A stretch of 64,000 bases of DNA, from NCBI GenBank assembly GCA_001295865.1, contig LJHW01000002.1, positions 310,001 through 374,000 on the forward strand, in the 5' to 3' direction. The notes under the pieces were generated by a model. The model ran no database searches, was not told where the DNA came from, and worked only from the letters and a program-made list of their open reading frames with translations. Below are positions 7,617 to 16,587 of this stretch, piece by piece; within the stretch, counting starts at the first letter, position 1, and every line of letters begins with the position of its first letter. The stretch comes from a beta proteobacterium AAP65. GTDB taxonomy: Bacteria; Pseudomonadota; Gammaproteobacteria; Burkholderiales; Burkholderiaceae_C. Position numbers and translations under genes: made by a program.

Positions 7617-8264
7617 ATGGTCTTTGGCAGGTTCTTGCCGCGTGAAGGCAATTTCTTCGCGCTCTTCAACGAGCACGGCACGCACATCGCCGAAGGCGCG
7701 CGGTCTTTCCTGGAGATGGTGCGCGCCTACGGCGACCCCACCGAGCGTGAACGCCACGCCCAGGCCGTGGGCGCCAGCGAGCGCGCCGCCGACAAGGTGA
7801 CGGCCGAGGTGCACCGCCTGCTGCACCGCAGTTTCATCACGCCGCTCGACCGCGACCACATCCACCGCCTGATCAACAGCATGGACGACGTGCTCGATCT
7901 ACTGCAGGACACCAGCGAGGTGATGTCGCTCTACGACCTGCAGACGCTGAGTGACGAGGTGCTGCGGCTCTCGGAAATCTCGGTGCGCTGCTGTGAGCGT
8001 GTTCAGGGCGTGCTGGCCCTGCTGCCGCGCCTGAAAGAGGCCGAGGTGGCCGAGTCGGTGCTCAAGACCTGCGAGGAGATCGACCAGCTCGAATCCGACG
8101 CCGACCGCGTGATGCGTTCGGCCATGTCGCGCCTGTTCCGCGAAGAGCCCGACACGCGACAGCTCATCAAGCTCAAGGCCGTCTACGAGCACCTCGAATC
8201 GATTTCCGACCGCTGCGAAGACGTTGCGAATCTCGTCGAAGGCATCGTGCTCGAGAACAGCTGA
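7617..8264 (+). CDS. DUF47 (PhoU-like) phosphate transport accessory protein
   Basis: Cytoplasmic protein of 215 residues, all-helical, related to PhoU. Begins MVFGRFLPREGNFFALFNEH, typical of the DUF47/TIGR00153 family, and contains the conserved TPLDRDHIHRLINSMDDVLDLL motif and a second half ending SISDRCEDVANLVEGIVLENS, where E/DxxxD residues in PhoU-like bundles bind metal clusters. It is 9 bases upstream of a Pit transporter; such pairs are common and DUF47 proteins are thought to regulate the partner. ATG at 7617 chosen for the GGAGCGAG ribosome site. Confidence 0.9.
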   Translation: MVFGRFLPREGNFFALFNEHGTHIAEGARSFLEMVRAYGDPTERERHAQAVGASERAADKVTAEVHRLLHRSFITPLDRDHIHRLINSMDDVLDLLQDTSEVMSLYDLQTLSDEVLRLSEISVRCCERVQGVLALLPRLKEAEVAESVLKTCEEIDQLESDADRVMRSAMSRLFREEPDTRQLIKLKAVYEHLESISDRCEDVANLVEGIVLENS

Positions 8265-8273
8265 GGCACAGTC

Positions 8274-9284
8274 ATGGAACCCGTGACCATCGCGTTCTGG
8301 GTGGTGGTGATGCTCGTCGTGCTGGCGCTGCTGTTCGATTTCATGAACGGCTTCCACGACGCGGCCAATTCCATCGCCACCGTGGTCTCCACCGGCGTGC
8401 TCAAGCCGGGGCAGGCCGTGGCCTTCGCGGCCTTCTTCAACGTCATCGCCATTTTCTTCTTCCAGCTCAAGGTGGCGGCCACCGTGGGCAAGGGCATCGT
8501 CGATCCCGGCATCGTCGACCAGCACGTGGTGTTCGGGGCACTGGTGGGCGCCATCGCCTGGAACCTCATCACCTGGTGGTACGGCATCCCTTCGAGCAGT
8601 TCGCATGCGCTGATCGGCGGCATCGTCGGCGCCACGCTGGCCAAGGCCGGCACTGGGCCGCTGGTGTGGGCTGGGGTGCTCAAGACGGTGGCCTTCATCT
8701 TCATCTCGCCGATGATGGGTTTTCTGCTCGGCTCGCTGCTGATGGTGGCGGTGTCGTGGATCTGCCTGCGAATGTCGCCCATCAAGGTGGACAACGTGTT
8801 CCGGCGGTTGCAGCTGGTGTCGGCCGGGATGTACTCGCTGGGCCATGGCGGCAACGACGCGCAGAAGACCATCGGCATCATCTGGCTGCTGCTGATCGCC
8901 GCCGGCTACAGCCAGGCGAGCGACAAGATGCCGCCGGGCTGGGTGATCTGGAGTTGCTACCTCGCCATCGGCCTGGGCACGCTGTTCGGCGGCTGGCGCA
9001 TCGTCAAGACCATGGGCCAGCGCATCACCAAACTCAAGCCCGTGGGCGGCTTCTGCGCCGAGACCGGGGGCGCCATCACGCTCTTCGTGGCCACCGGTCT
9101 GGGCGTGCCGGTCAGCACCACGCACACCATCACCGGCGCCATCTTCGGCGTGGGCTCGGTGCGCAATGCATCGGCGGTGCGCTGGGGACTGGCCGGTCAC
9201 ATCGTGATGGCCTGGATCGTCACGATCCCGGCGACGGCCTTGATCGCCGCGATCTTCTACGGGCTCAGCACGCTGGTGTTCTGA
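8274..9284 (+). CDS. pit: Low-affinity inorganic phosphate transporter, PiT family
   Basis: Inner-membrane transporter of 336 residues, about 10 membrane helices, moving metal-phosphate with protons. The two PiT signature repeats are present: FDFMNGFHDAANSIATVVST (about 23-42) and GMYSLGHGGNDAQKTIG in the second half, plus GIPSSSSHALIGG and VPVSTTHTITGA. This is the short PiT form (E. coli PitA is near 500 residues). It forms an operon with the DUF47 gene and probably shares its Pho-box-like control. Confidence 0.95.
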   Translation: MEPVTIAFWVVVMLVVLALLFDFMNGFHDAANSIATVVSTGVLKPGQAVAFAAFFNVIAIFFFQLKVAATVGKGIVDPGIVDQHVVFGALVGAIAWNLITWWYGIPSSSSHALIGGIVGATLAKAGTGPLVWAGVLKTVAFIFISPMMGFLLGSLLMVAVSWICLRMSPIKVDNVFRRLQLVSAGMYSLGHGGNDAQKTIGIIWLLLIAAGYSQASDKMPPGWVIWSCYLAIGLGTLFGGWRIVKTMGQRITKLKPVGGFCAETGGAITLFVATGLGVPVSTTHTITGAIFGVGSVRNASAVRWGLAGHIVMAWIVTIPATALIAAIFYGLSTLVF

Positions 9285-9306
9285 GCGCGGGTCCGGCCGG
9301 GGCCCT

Positions 9307-9735
9307 TCAGGCGCCCATCTGCCATTCGAAGAACTTCTGCCCGCCGAAGGCAATCGTGCCCATCAGCACACCGCCGCCCAGCAGCAGCGCCACGATGGCG
9401 GCCAGCACGGGCCCCCAGCGTGTGCCGCGGCCGGGTTGGCCGGGGTTGTGGCGGGCGTCCCACTTCTCGTCGGGCGTGAGTGCGTAGACGATGGCCGTGA
9501 GCATGGCCAGCGAAAACATCAGCCCGAACACCGGGATCAGCAGCCAGGCCGTGCGGTCGTCCTGCCCCAGGTTTTGCATGCGCACCACGCCAGCCAGGCC
9601 CAGCAGCGTGGGCAGCGGGTGCAGCCAGCCGAGCAGGTCTTTGGCGCCGTGCAGGTAGAAGCGGTGAATGCCGAGCGTGCCCAGCAGCAGGGCCAGCCAG
9701 GTGGCGAGGGTTTTGGATCGGTAGCGCAAGGGCAT
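9307..9735 (-). CDS. TM2 domain membrane protein
   Basis: Protein of 142 residues with four or so membrane helices. The N-terminal half is a TM2 module: KTLATWLALLLGTLGIHRFYLHG (G-x-HRFYLG-type turn between two helices) then the second hairpin LGWLHPLPTLLGLAGVVRM. Two more helices follow (LLIPVFGLMFSLAMLTAIVYAL and VLAAIVALLLGGGVLMGTIAFGG). Function unknown. Start at 9735 gives MPLRYRSKTLATW; the frame stays open upstream but overlaps the rpsP promoter. It converges with pit and diverges from rpsP. Confidence 0.75.
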   Translation of the reverse strand: MPLRYRSKTLATWLALLLGTLGIHRFYLHGAKDLLGWLHPLPTLLGLAGVVRMQNLGQDDRTAWLLIPVFGLMFSLAMLTAIVYALTPDEKWDARHNPGQPGRGTRWGPVLAAIVALLLGGGVLMGTIAFGGQKFFEWQMGA

Positions 9736-9784
9736 CGGGCAGGCGGTGGGGCAGGGCGTTGAGAGGCGTGCCTGTGCGATGAAG

Positions 9785-9813
9785 TTCAGCAGGGCAGCCG
9801 AGCAGTTTATAAT
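9785..9813 (+). promoter_or_regulatory. Predicted sigma-70 promoter of rpsP-rimM-trmD
   Basis: Perfect TATAAT (9808-9813) preceded at 17 bases by TTCAGC (9785-9790), a weak -35. The next 165 bases to the rpsP start form a long leader without an open frame; it may carry growth-rate or r-protein feedback control. Confidence 0.65.
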
Positions 9814-9987
9814 GCGCGGTTTTCGGCGCCGGTCGCACGTGGGAACACGGGCGGCGTATCTACGGTGCCGGCCGCGGCTGGTAGGCCCCAAGCGAACGCT
9901 TGATGGGTCAACCGGCCACCCAGGTGGTCTTGCCCGGTGTGTCTCCCGTGGCGTGTTCGCCCAGCACTGTTCCCAAGGAAAACTCAC

Positions 9988-10236
9988 ATGGTCGTGATCC
10001 GACTGGCTCGTGGCGGCGCCAAGAAGCGCCCGTTCTTCAACATCGTCGTGGCCGACAGCCGCGAGCGCCGTGACGGCCGCTTTATCGAGCGCGTGGGTTT
10101 CTACAACCCCGTCGCCTCGGGCGCCGAGCAGCCGCTGCGCGTGGCCATGGACCGCCTGACCCACTGGGTTGGCGTTGGCGCCCAGATGTCGCCCACCGTG
10201 GCACGCCTGGTCGACCAGGCCAAGAAGGCGGCCTGA
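9988..10236 (+). CDS. rpsP: 30S ribosomal protein S16
   Basis: Protein of 82 residues binding 16S r[28 protein letters not shown] is the family N-terminus; [11 protein letters not shown] follows and the protein ends in a Lys/Ala tail. AAGGA at 9974-9978 is the ribosome site. First gene of the conserved rpsP-rimM-trmD-rplS operon coupling 30S maturation, tRNA methylation and the 50S protein L19. Confidence 0.97.
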   Translation: MVVIRLARGGAKKRPFFNIVVADSRERRDGRFIERVGFYNPVASGAEQPLRVAMDRLTHWVGVGAQMSPTVARLVDQAKKAA

Positions 10237-10256
10237 GGGTTGTTGGTCCTGCACCC

Positions 10257-10859
10257 ATGAACACGGCCCCCCGCGCCGCGGCCGACACCGACCTCGCGTC
10301 GGTGCCGGCTGACGCGGTGGAAGTCGGCCGCGTCATGGGCGCCTGGGGCATCAAGGGTGGCATCCGGGTCAAGCCCTTTGCCGCCGACCCCCAAGCGCTG
10401 TTTTCGTCGAAACGCTGGTTCCTGCGTCCGCCCGAAGGCCCACGGCCTGCGGCGGGCTCTGGTGTCTTCCCGACGCTGCTGCGCATCGCCACCGCCAAAG
10501 AACACGGCGATGGTGTCGTCGCCACCGTGCACGACATGGACGACCGCAACGCGGCCGAGGCGCTGAAGGGCGCCACCGTGTTGATCGCACGCTCCAGCTT
10601 CCCGACGCCCGACGAGGGCGAGTTTTATTGGGTCGATCTCATCGGCTTGCAGGTGCACAACCGCGCCGGCACGGCCCTGGGCGCGGTGGTGGGTCTGATC
10701 GAAACCGGCCCGCATTGCGTGCTGCGTATCCAGCCCGCCGATGCCACGGCCGACGAAGTGCTGATCCCTTTCGTCGATGCCTATGTCGACGGTGTCGACC
10801 TCGGCGCCAAGCGCATCAGCGTCGACTGGGATTTTGAGCCCGACGCTGACGCCTCCTGA
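10257..10859 (+). CDS. rimM: 16S rRNA processing/30S maturation factor RimM
   Basis: Protein of 200 residues acting in assembly of the 30S head with S19. The N-terminal RimM beta-barrel begins at VEVGRVMGAWGIKGGIRVKPF (about 22-42); the C-terminal PRC-barrel begins FYWVDLIGLQVHNR and ends LIPFVDAYVDGVDLGAKRISVDW. A Thr/Ala-rich lead of about 20 residues precedes the barrel, so the true start could be slightly downstream, though no other ATG lies before the fold. A stretch of about 15 residues after WFLRPPEG is an insertion relative to E. coli. Confidence 0.95.
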   Translation: MNTAPRAAADTDLASVPADAVEVGRVMGAWGIKGGIRVKPFAADPQALFSSKRWFLRPPEGPRPAAGSGVFPTLLRIATAKEHGDGVVATVHDMDDRNAAEALKGATVLIARSSFPTPDEGEFYWVDLIGLQVHNRAGTALGAVVGLIETGPHCVLRIQPADATADEVLIPFVDAYVDGVDLGAKRISVDWDFEPDADAS

Positions 10860-10878
10860 GGCCCCCGCGGCCCGCACG

Positions 10879-11631
10879 ATGCGTTTCGACGTCATCACGC
10901 TCTTCCCCGAGCTCTTCGCCCCGCACCTGCAGCACGGCATCACGCGCCGCGCCTACGAGAGCCGACGGGTCGACGTGCGGCTGTGGCAGCTGCGCGATTT
11001 CGCCGACGACAACTACCGCCGTGTCGACGACCGCCCCTACGGCGGTGGCCCCGGCATGGTGATGCTGGCCGAGCCGCTGCAGCGTGCGCTGCAGGCCGTG
11101 GCGTCTGACCGTGAGCAGGCACGGCCCGCCGTGGTGCACTTCACCCCCACCGGCCGCCGCCTCGACCAGGCGCTGGTGCAAGACTTCGCGCAGGGCCCGG
11201 GCGCGGTGCTGCTGTGTGGCCGCTACGAGGGCATCGACCAGCGCCTGCTCGACGCCCACGTCACGCACGAGATCAGCCTCGGCGACTTCGTGCTCTCCGG
11301 CGGCGAACTGCCTGCCCTCGCGCTGCTCGATGCCGTGGCGCGGCTGCAGGAGGGCGTGCTCGCCGCGCCCTCGCACGAGCAAGACAGTTTTTCCGACGGC
11401 TTGCTCGAAGGCCCGCACTTCAGCCGCCCGGAAGTGCTGCAGATCGAAGGCCAGGCGCAGGCCGTGCCGCCGGTGCTGCTTTCGGGCCACCATGGCGACA
11501 TCGCACGCTGGCGGCGTGAACGTTCGCTGGAAACCACGGCGCGCCGCCGGCCCGAACTGATCACGGCAGCCCGTGCCGCCGGGCGCCTGAGCAAGCAGGA
11601 CGAACGATTCCTCGTCTCGCTCGGGCTATAA
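10879..11631 (+). CDS. trmD: tRNA (guanine37-N1)-methyltransferase
   Basis: SPOUT-class enzyme of 250 residues methylating G37 next to the anticodon and preventing +1 frameshifting. [13 protein letters not shown] start, [10 protein letters not shown] loop, [12 protein letters not shown] and the trefoil knot segment [17 protein letters not shown] that binds S-adenosylmethionine are all present. The ATG at 10879 matches the family N-terminus; the frame overlaps rimM further upstream. The final codons CTA TAA are part of a TATAAT that may be the rplS -10. Confidence 0.97.
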   Translation: MRFDVITLFPELFAPHLQHGITRRAYESRRVDVRLWQLRDFADDNYRRVDDRPYGGGPGMVMLAEPLQRALQAVASDREQARPAVVHFTPTGRRLDQALVQDFAQGPGAVLLCGRYEGIDQRLLDAHVTHEISLGDFVLSGGELPALALLDAVARLQEGVLAAPSHEQDSFSDGLLEGPHFSRPEVLQIEGQAQAVPPVLLSGHHGDIARWRRERSLETTARRRPELITAARAAGRLSKQDERFLVSLGL

Positions 11632-11632
11632 T
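11627..11632 (+). promoter_or_regulatory. Possible internal -10 for rplS
   Basis: TATAAT overlaps the trmD stop codon. No convincing -35 lies 16-18 bases upstream. If active it would allow rplS to be made in excess of RimM and TrmD, which is known to be needed in this operon. The 113-base gap that follows contains short GC-rich hairpins. Confidence 0.35.
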
Positions 11633-11744
11633 CGTAGGCTTTTCGATCCTCTGCCGGGCCACCGCCCGGAGCGCGGGCTTCAGGCCCGATGCCCCGGCGA
11701 ACAATTCCGCAACAGCCCGCGACACGATCACTTCGGAGAAAACC

Positions 11745-12098
11745 TTGAACCTGATTGCCATCCTCGAGCAGGAAGAAATCGCTCGCCTGAACAAGACCAT
11801 CCCGGCCTTCGCCCCCGGCGACACCGTGATCGTCAGCGTGAACGTCGTTGAAGGCACCCGCAAGCGCGTGCAGGCCTACGAAGGCGTGGTCATCGCCAAG
11901 CGCAACCGCGGCCTGAACAGCAGCTTCATCGTGCGCAAGATCTCCAGCGGCGAAGGCGTGGAACGTACCTTCCAGACCTACAGCCCGTTGATCTCGAGCA
12001 TCGAAGTCAAGCGCCGCGGCGACGTGCGCCGCGCCAAGCTGTACTACCTGCGTCAGCGCAGCGGCAAGTCGGCGCGCATCAAAGAAAAGCTGGCTTGA
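11745..12098 (+). CDS. rplS: 50S ribosomal protein L19
   Basis: Protein of 117 residues at the 30S-50S interface. Family segments: [68 protein letters not shown], and the basic C-terminus. Translation starts at an unusual TTG (11745), six bases after GGAG (11735-11738); no ATG lies in a suitable place, and the residue following fits the family start exactly. A strong terminator follows. Confidence 0.96.
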   Translation: MNLIAILEQEEIARLNKTIPAFAPGDTVIVSVNVVEGTRKRVQAYEGVVIAKRNRGLNSSFIVRKISSGEGVERTFQTYSPLISSIEVKRRGDVRRAKLYYLRQRSGKSARIKEKLA

Positions 12099-12132
12099 TG
12101 AGCCGCAGCGCCCGCACCCGGGTGCTGCCGAT

Positions 12133-12158
12133 AAAGGCCGCCCCCGGGCGGCCTTTTT
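12133..12158 (+). terminator. Rho-independent terminator after rplS
   Basis: AAAGGCCGCC (12133-12142) pairs perfectly with GGCGGCCTTT (12147-12156) and the run of T continues to 12158. It closes the rpsP operon. Confidence 0.92.
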
Positions 12159-12183
12159 CATGCCCGTTCGCTGGGGTGCAGGC

Positions 12184-12894
12184 GTGAGCCGCCCGCGCAT
12201 CCTCGACCCCCGCGCGGTACCGGTGGTGGGCATCGACACCCACCTGCCGCCCGTGCCGGCAGCCCATCTGCGCGCTGCGGCCTTGCGCCAGCGCTTTTCG
12301 GCTGCACCGGCCTGGCAACCCGAGTTCACCGGTGACGGCCGCCCTTTCAGCGGCCGCGAACCGTCCCATGCCGCGGTGCTGGTGCCGCTGGTGCAGCGCC
12401 CGGCCAGCGCCGATGACGACGGCCTGCACGTGCTGCTGACACGCCGCACCGAACACCTGCGCGACCACGCCGGGCAGATCAGCTTCCCTGGCGGCCGCAG
12501 CGAGCCGGAAGACGGCAGCCCCGAGGCCACGGCCTTGCGCGAGGCGGCCGAAGAAGTGGGCCTGGCCCACCACGAGGTGGAGGTCATCGGCCGCCTGCCG
12601 ACCTACACCACGGTGACGAGTTTCGTCGTCACCCCCGTCATCGCGCTGGTGCGGGCGCCCTACACGGTGGCGCTGGACAGCTTCGAGGTGGCCGAGGCCT
12701 TCGAGGTGCCGCTGGCCTGGCTGATGAACCCCGCGCACCACCGCCGCCACCTCTTCACGCACGAGAACGAAGAACGCCAGTTCCTCTCGATGCCGTGGCC
12801 TGGCGCGGGTGCCGACGGCCAGCCGCGCGAGTACTTCATCTGGGGCGCGACGGCCGCGATGCTGCGCAACCTGTACCGCTTTCTCAGCGCCTGA
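12184..12894 (+). CDS. Nudix hydrolase, probable CoA pyrophosphatase
   Basis: Protein of 236 residues if started at the GTG 12184. The UPF0035 motif LLTRRTEHLRDHAGQISFPGG directly precedes the Nudix box (GRSEPEDGSPEAT then LREAAEEVGL), a combination specific to enzymes splitting CoA and its derivatives into 4'-phosphopantetheine and 3',5'-ADP. An ATG at 12160 in the same frame sits at the end of the rplS terminator and is therefore less likely. C-terminal half carries the usual EVAEAFEVPLAWLM segment. Confidence 0.88.
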   Translation: MSRPRILDPRAVPVVGIDTHLPPVPAAHLRAAALRQRFSAAPAWQPEFTGDGRPFSGREPSHAAVLVPLVQRPASADDDGLHVLLTRRTEHLRDHAGQISFPGGRSEPEDGSPEATALREAAEEVGLAHHEVEVIGRLPTYTTVTSFVVTPVIALVRAPYTVALDSFEVAEAFEVPLAWLMNPAHHRRHLFTHENEERQFLSMPWPGAGADGQPREYFIWGATAAMLRNLYRFLSA

Positions 12895-12942
12895 TCGCAC
12901 GCCCGGCGGCGTGCGGCAAAGCAGCCCCTATCATTCGCCGCG

Positions 12943-13932
12943 ATGAGTTTCTTCGCCGTCCTGTTCGCGCTGCTGATCGAACAGCTCAAGCCGCTGCCGC
13001 GCGACAACTGGGTGCACGAAACCCTGATGGCGTGGGTGCGCTGGACCGGCCGCAATTTCGACGCCGGCCAGCCCCATCACCGCGTGGTGGTGTGGTGCGT
13101 CTCGGTCTTGGCGCCGGCCGTGCTGGTGGGGGCCCTGCACCTGTTCATCAGCCACTACAGCCTGCTGCTGGCGCTGGCTTTCGACGTGGGCCTGCTGTAC
13201 CTGACGCTGGGCTTCCGCCAGTTCAGCCACTACTTCACCGACATCCGCGACGCGCTGGAGCGAGGTGATGAAAACGAAGCTCGCCGCCTGCTGGCCGAAT
13301 GGCGCCACCTCGACGCCAGCGAACTGCCGCGCACCGAGGTGCTGCGCCATGTCATTGAACACGCGCTGCTGGCCGCGCACCGCCACGTCTTCGGCGTGTT
13401 CTTCTGGTTCGTGCTGTTCTCGGCGCTGGGCTTCGGGCCCATGGGCGCGGTGTTCTACCGCATGGCCGAGTTCTCCACGCGCTACTGGAGCTACCGTCAC
13501 CGCAGCCTGGACGCACCCGGCAACGACGGCCTGCTGGCCCTCAGCCAGCGCTTGTTCAGCCTGATCGACCACGTGCCCGCGCGGATGACGGCCTTCGGCT
13601 TCGCCGTTGTCGGCAACTTCGAAGAAGCCGCGGCCAGCTGGCGGCGTGATGCCACGCTGTGGCAGCACCCGAACGAAGGCGTGATCCTGGCCGCCGCCGC
13701 GGGCGCGGTGGGCGTGCAACTGGGCGGGGCTGCGGCCCCGGGCGTGACGCCCGACCGCAGCAAGACCTTCAACGCCGGCGGCGATGCGCGCATGGCCGAT
13801 GCCCAAGGCTCCACGTCTGGTGCGCCGGCCCAGGCCGGCCACCTGCACAGCGTGGTGGGCCTGGTGTGGCGCTCGGTGGTGCTGTGGATGCTGCTGGTGG
13901 CGCTGCTGACGCTGGCGCACGTGGTCGGCTGA
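12943..13932 (+). CDS. CobD/CbiB-like membrane protein
   Basis: Inner-membrane protein of 329 residues related to CobD/CbiB (adenosylcobinamide-phosphate synthase) and AmpE. Starts MSFFAVLFALLIEQLKPLPRDNWV, a motif shared with AmpE/CbiB-type proteins; several hydrophobic helices (WCVSVLAPAVLVGALHLFI, HRHVFGVFFWFVLFSALGFG, LWMLLVALLTLAHVVG). No other cobalamin synthesis gene is nearby, so a true cobalamin role is doubtful; in this order it is a conserved stand-alone gene. Ends 23 bases before convergent rsgA. Confidence 0.75.
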   Translation: MSFFAVLFALLIEQLKPLPRDNWVHETLMAWVRWTGRNFDAGQPHHRVVVWCVSVLAPAVLVGALHLFISHYSLLLALAFDVGLLYLTLGFRQFSHYFTDIRDALERGDENEARRLLAEWRHLDASELPRTEVLRHVIEHALLAAHRHVFGVFFWFVLFSALGFGPMGAVFYRMAEFSTRYWSYRHRSLDAPGNDGLLALSQRLFSLIDHVPARMTAFGFAVVGNFEEAAASWRRDATLWQHPNEGVILAAAAGAVGVQLGGAAAPGVTPDRSKTFNAGGDARMADAQGSTSGAPAQAGHLHSVVGLVWRSVVLWMLLVALLTLAHVVG

Positions 13933-13955
13933 GCCCGGGCTGGTGAGCCCCGCGC

Positions 13956-14885
13956 TCACCAGCGCTTCTGCGACAACTCTTCGAACAGCTCGCCGTAGAT
14001 GCGCTGCCGCGTCGGGCTGATCTCGCCACGCGCCGCCGCGTCTCGCACGCCGCAGCCGGGCTCGTGCAGGTGGCTGCAGTTGTGGAAGCGGCAGTGGCCC
14101 AGCGCCGCGGCGTAATCGGGCATCAGCGTGGCGAGCTGCTCGGGCGCCACCTGGCGCAGGCCGAATTCCTGGAAGCCGGGTGAATCGATGAGCGCGGCAC
14201 GCGCTGCGGTGCGGGTGTCGGCCTCGGCTTCAACACCATCCAGCCAATACCAGCGTGTGCTCGTGGTCGTGTGGCGCCCTGTGTTCAGCGCCTGCGAGAT
14301 CTCGCCCACCTGCGCCTCGGCCTGCGGCACCAGCAGGTTGATCAGCGTGCTCTTGCCCATGCCGCTGGGGCCCAGCACCAGCGTCGTGCGGCCGGCCAGC
14401 AGCGGCCCCAGCGTGGCGCGCGCGGCCTCGGGTTCGCGCTTGAGGGCGAGTTCGATGACGGGCGTGCCCATCGCGCGGTAGGGGGCCAGGCGCTCGCGCG
14501 CCACGGGCGCGCCGGGCAGGTCGGTCTTGTTCAGGCCGATGCACACCGGGATGTCGGCCGCCGCGGCGGCGATGAGCGCACGCGTGAGCTGCGATTCGCT
14601 GAACACGGGCTCGGGCGCCACCAGGATCAGCAGCAGGTCGAGGTTGGCCGCGAAGGACTTGGTGCGCCACTCGTCCTGGCGGAAGAGCAGGTTGCGGCGC
14701 TCGACCAGGCTGTCGATGACACCGCTGTCGCCGCTGGTCGACCAGCGCACACGGTCGCCGACGACGAGCTCGCTCTTTTTGCCCCGGGTCAGGCACAGCA
14801 CGCGCTGGCCCTCCGGCGTTTCCACCATCACCTGGCGGCCGTGGGCGGCCACCACCAGGCCCGGCGGGTGGGGTGCCAGCGTCAA
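13956..14885 (-). CDS. rsgA: Ribosome small-subunit-dependent GTPase RsgA
   Basis: Circularly permuted GTPase of 309 residues that checks late 30S assembly. An N-terminal OB fold (VVAAHGRQVMVETPEGQRVLC) precedes the GTPase motifs in permuted order: G4 GLNKTDLP, G1 GPSGMGKSTLINLL, G3 DSPGFQEFG; the C-terminal zinc site is CRFHNCSHLHEPGCGV. Its start overlaps the stop of the pterin dehydratase gene by 4 bases, and the M48 protease gene lies just upstream, forming one minus-strand unit. Confidence 0.95.
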   Translation of the reverse strand: MTLAPHPPGLVVAAHGRQVMVETPEGQRVLCLTRGKKSELVVGDRVRWSTSGDSGVIDSLVERRNLLFRQDEWRTKSFAANLDLLLILVAPEPVFSESQLTRALIAAAAADIPVCIGLNKTDLPGAPVARERLAPYRAMGTPVIELALKREPEAARATLGPLLAGRTTLVLGPSGMGKSTLINLLVPQAEAQVGEISQALNTGRHTTTSTRWYWLDGVEAEADTRTAARAALIDSPGFQEFGLRQVAPEQLATLMPDYAAALGHCRFHNCSHLHEPGCGVRDAAARGEISPTRQRIYGELFEELSQKRW

Positions 14886-15217
14886 GGCTGCAGCGCGTCC
14901 AGCTTGGCGGCGCAGATGAAGTCGTTGATGGAAATGCCGCCCACCGAGTGCGTGTTGAAGCGCACCGTGCAGCGGTTGTACGAAACCAGCAGGTCGGGGT
15001 GGTGGTCTTCCACGTGCGCCACCCAGGCCACCGCGTTCACGAAGGCCATGGTGCGGTGGTAGTCGGCGAAGTCGTAGCGTTTCTGGATGGCGCCCTCCAC
15101 CAGCGCCCAGCCGGGGGCGGCGGCGAGGTGGGTATCGATCTGCGCCGCCGGCATCGGCGGCTGGCCTTCCAGGGGCTGGCAGTGCAGGGCGGCCAGGGTC
15201 GTGGGGGTGGCTGTCAT
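14882..15217 (-). CDS. phhB: Pterin-4a-carbinolamine dehydratase
   Basis: Protein of 111 residues that dehydrates 4a-hydroxytetrahydrobiopterin, recycling the cofactor of aromatic amino acid hydroxylases. The active-site segment EDHHPDLLVSYNRCTVRFNTH (histidine pair) and WALVEGAIQKRYDFADYHRTMAFVNAVAW are typical. No phenylalanine hydroxylase gene lies in the window, so its physiological partner is elsewhere or the enzyme serves another pterin. Overlaps rsgA by 4 bases and follows the M48 gene by 16 bases. Confidence 0.92.
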   Translation of the reverse strand: MTATPTTLAALHCQPLEGQPPMPAAQIDTHLAAAPGWALVEGAIQKRYDFADYHRTMAFVNAVAWVAHVEDHHPDLLVSYNRCTVRFNTHSVGGISINDFICAAKLDALQP

Positions 15218-15233
15218 GGCGGTCGTCGCGGGC

Positions 15234-16529
15234 TCAGGCAGGGGCGGGATGGGGGTGGCTCAAGACGGGCGCGGGCAGGGCCGCGAGCCGTTCAGAAGCG
15301 GGGGGGTGCGAGTAGTAGAAGCGCACGTACAGCGGGTCGGGCGTCAATGTGGCGGCGTTGTCTTCGTGCAGCTTGAGCAGCGCGCTGGCGAGCTGGGCGC
15401 CGTCGGCCTGCGCGCTGGCGTAGGCATCGGCCTGGAATTCGTCGCGGCGCGAGAAGTGCGCCATCAGGGGCGAGATGAAGTAGGTGAAAGGTGGCAGCGC
15501 CATCATGAAGAGCAGCAGCGCCAGCGCGTCGTTGGGCGCTGCGATGTTGGGCTGCACGCCCAGGCCGGCATAGAAGCCGCTCTGGCCGGCCAGAAAGCCC
15601 AGCAGCGCCAGGCCGGCCAGGCTGAAGGCGAAGATGCCGACCATGCGCTTGAGCACGTGTTTGTGCTTGAAGTGGCCCAGCTCGTGGGCGAGCACGGCCT
15701 CCACCTCGCCGGGCGTCAGGCGCTGCAGCAGGGTGTCGAAAAACACCACACGCTTGGCCGCGCCCAGGCCCGTGAAATAGGCGTTGGCATGGGCCGAACG
15801 TTTGCTGCCGTCCATCACGAACAGGCCTTTGGCGGCAAAACCGCAGCGCTGCATCAGCGCCTGCACACGCTGCTTCAGCGCTTCATCGGGCAGCGGCTCG
15901 AACTTGTTGAACATCGGCGCGATGACGGTGGGGTAGAGCACCATCAGCACGAGGTTGAACACGACCCAGGTGATCCAGGCGTACAACCACCACAGCCCGC
16001 CGCTGGCGCCCATGATCCACAGGATGACGGCGGCCAGCGGCAGCCCGATCAGCACGCCCACGGCTGCGCCCTTGGCCAGATCGGCCAGCCAGAGCTTGGG
16101 TGTCATGCGGTTGAAGCCGAAACGCTGCTCCACGCGGAAGGTGCTGTAGGCCTCCAGCGGCAGGTCGAGCAGGGCGCCGATCAGCGTGAAGGCGGCCAGC
16201 AGCGCCAGCTGGTAGACCAGCGGGCCGCTGATGGGCAGCAGGTGGTCGACGAGCCAGAGGTTCAGGGTGTCCAGCCCTCCCAGGAGCGTCCAGCCCAGCA
16301 GCACCAGGGTGGAGAAGGCGGTGGCGAACAGGCCCAGCCGGCCCTTGGCCAGCGTGTAGTCGGCGGCCTTCTGGTGGGCCTGCAGCGTGACGGTGCCGAC
16401 AAAGGCCGCCGGCACGGCGTTGCGGTGCTGCGCCACGTGGCGCATCTGCCGCGTGGCCAGCCACAGTTTGACGGCCAGCGAGAGCAGCAAGGCCGTGGCA
16501 AAGGCCAGGGTGATGGGGTCGGAATGCAT
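15234..16529 (-). CDS. M48 family integral membrane metallopeptidase (CAAX protease-like)
   Basis: Protein of 431 residues resembling Ste24/HtpX-type membrane zinc proteases. Several N-terminal membrane helices, then a [21 protein letters not shown] segment, [19 protein letters not shown], and the zinc site [14 protein letters not shown] with the third ligand in [11 protein letters not shown]. Probably degrades misfolded membrane proteins; no prenylated substrate is known in bacteria. The start at 16529 gives [10 protein letters not shown]; upstream in-frame sequence overlaps orn on the other strand and is not family-like. Confidence 0.9.
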   Translation of the reverse strand: MHSDPITLAFATALLLSLAVKLWLATRQMRHVAQHRNAVPAAFVGTVTLQAHQKAADYTLAKGRLGLFATAFSTLVLLGWTLLGGLDTLNLWLVDHLLPISGPLVYQLALLAAFTLIGALLDLPLEAYSTFRVEQRFGFNRMTPKLWLADLAKGAAVGVLIGLPLAAVILWIMGASGGLWWLYAWITWVVFNLVLMVLYPTVIAPMFNKFEPLPDEALKQRVQALMQRCGFAAKGLFVMDGSKRSAHANAYFTGLGAAKRVVFFDTLLQRLTPGEVEAVLAHELGHFKHKHVLKRMVGIFAFSLAGLALLGFLAGQSGFYAGLGVQPNIAAPNDALALLLFMMALPPFTYFISPLMAHFSRRDEFQADAYASAQADGAQLASALLKLHEDNAATLTPDPLYVRFYYSHPPASERLAALPAPVLSHPHPAPA

Positions 16530-16587
16530 GGGGCGCGAGTGTAGGCGTGGGCGAGAATCCGGCTTTCCCTGCACGCGGCAAGACACC

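Noticed and set aside
12943..13932. Assignment as a genuine cobalamin synthesis gene cbiB
   Set aside because: No other cob/cbi gene is nearby and the N-terminus resembles AmpE-type proteins as well, so no symbol was given.
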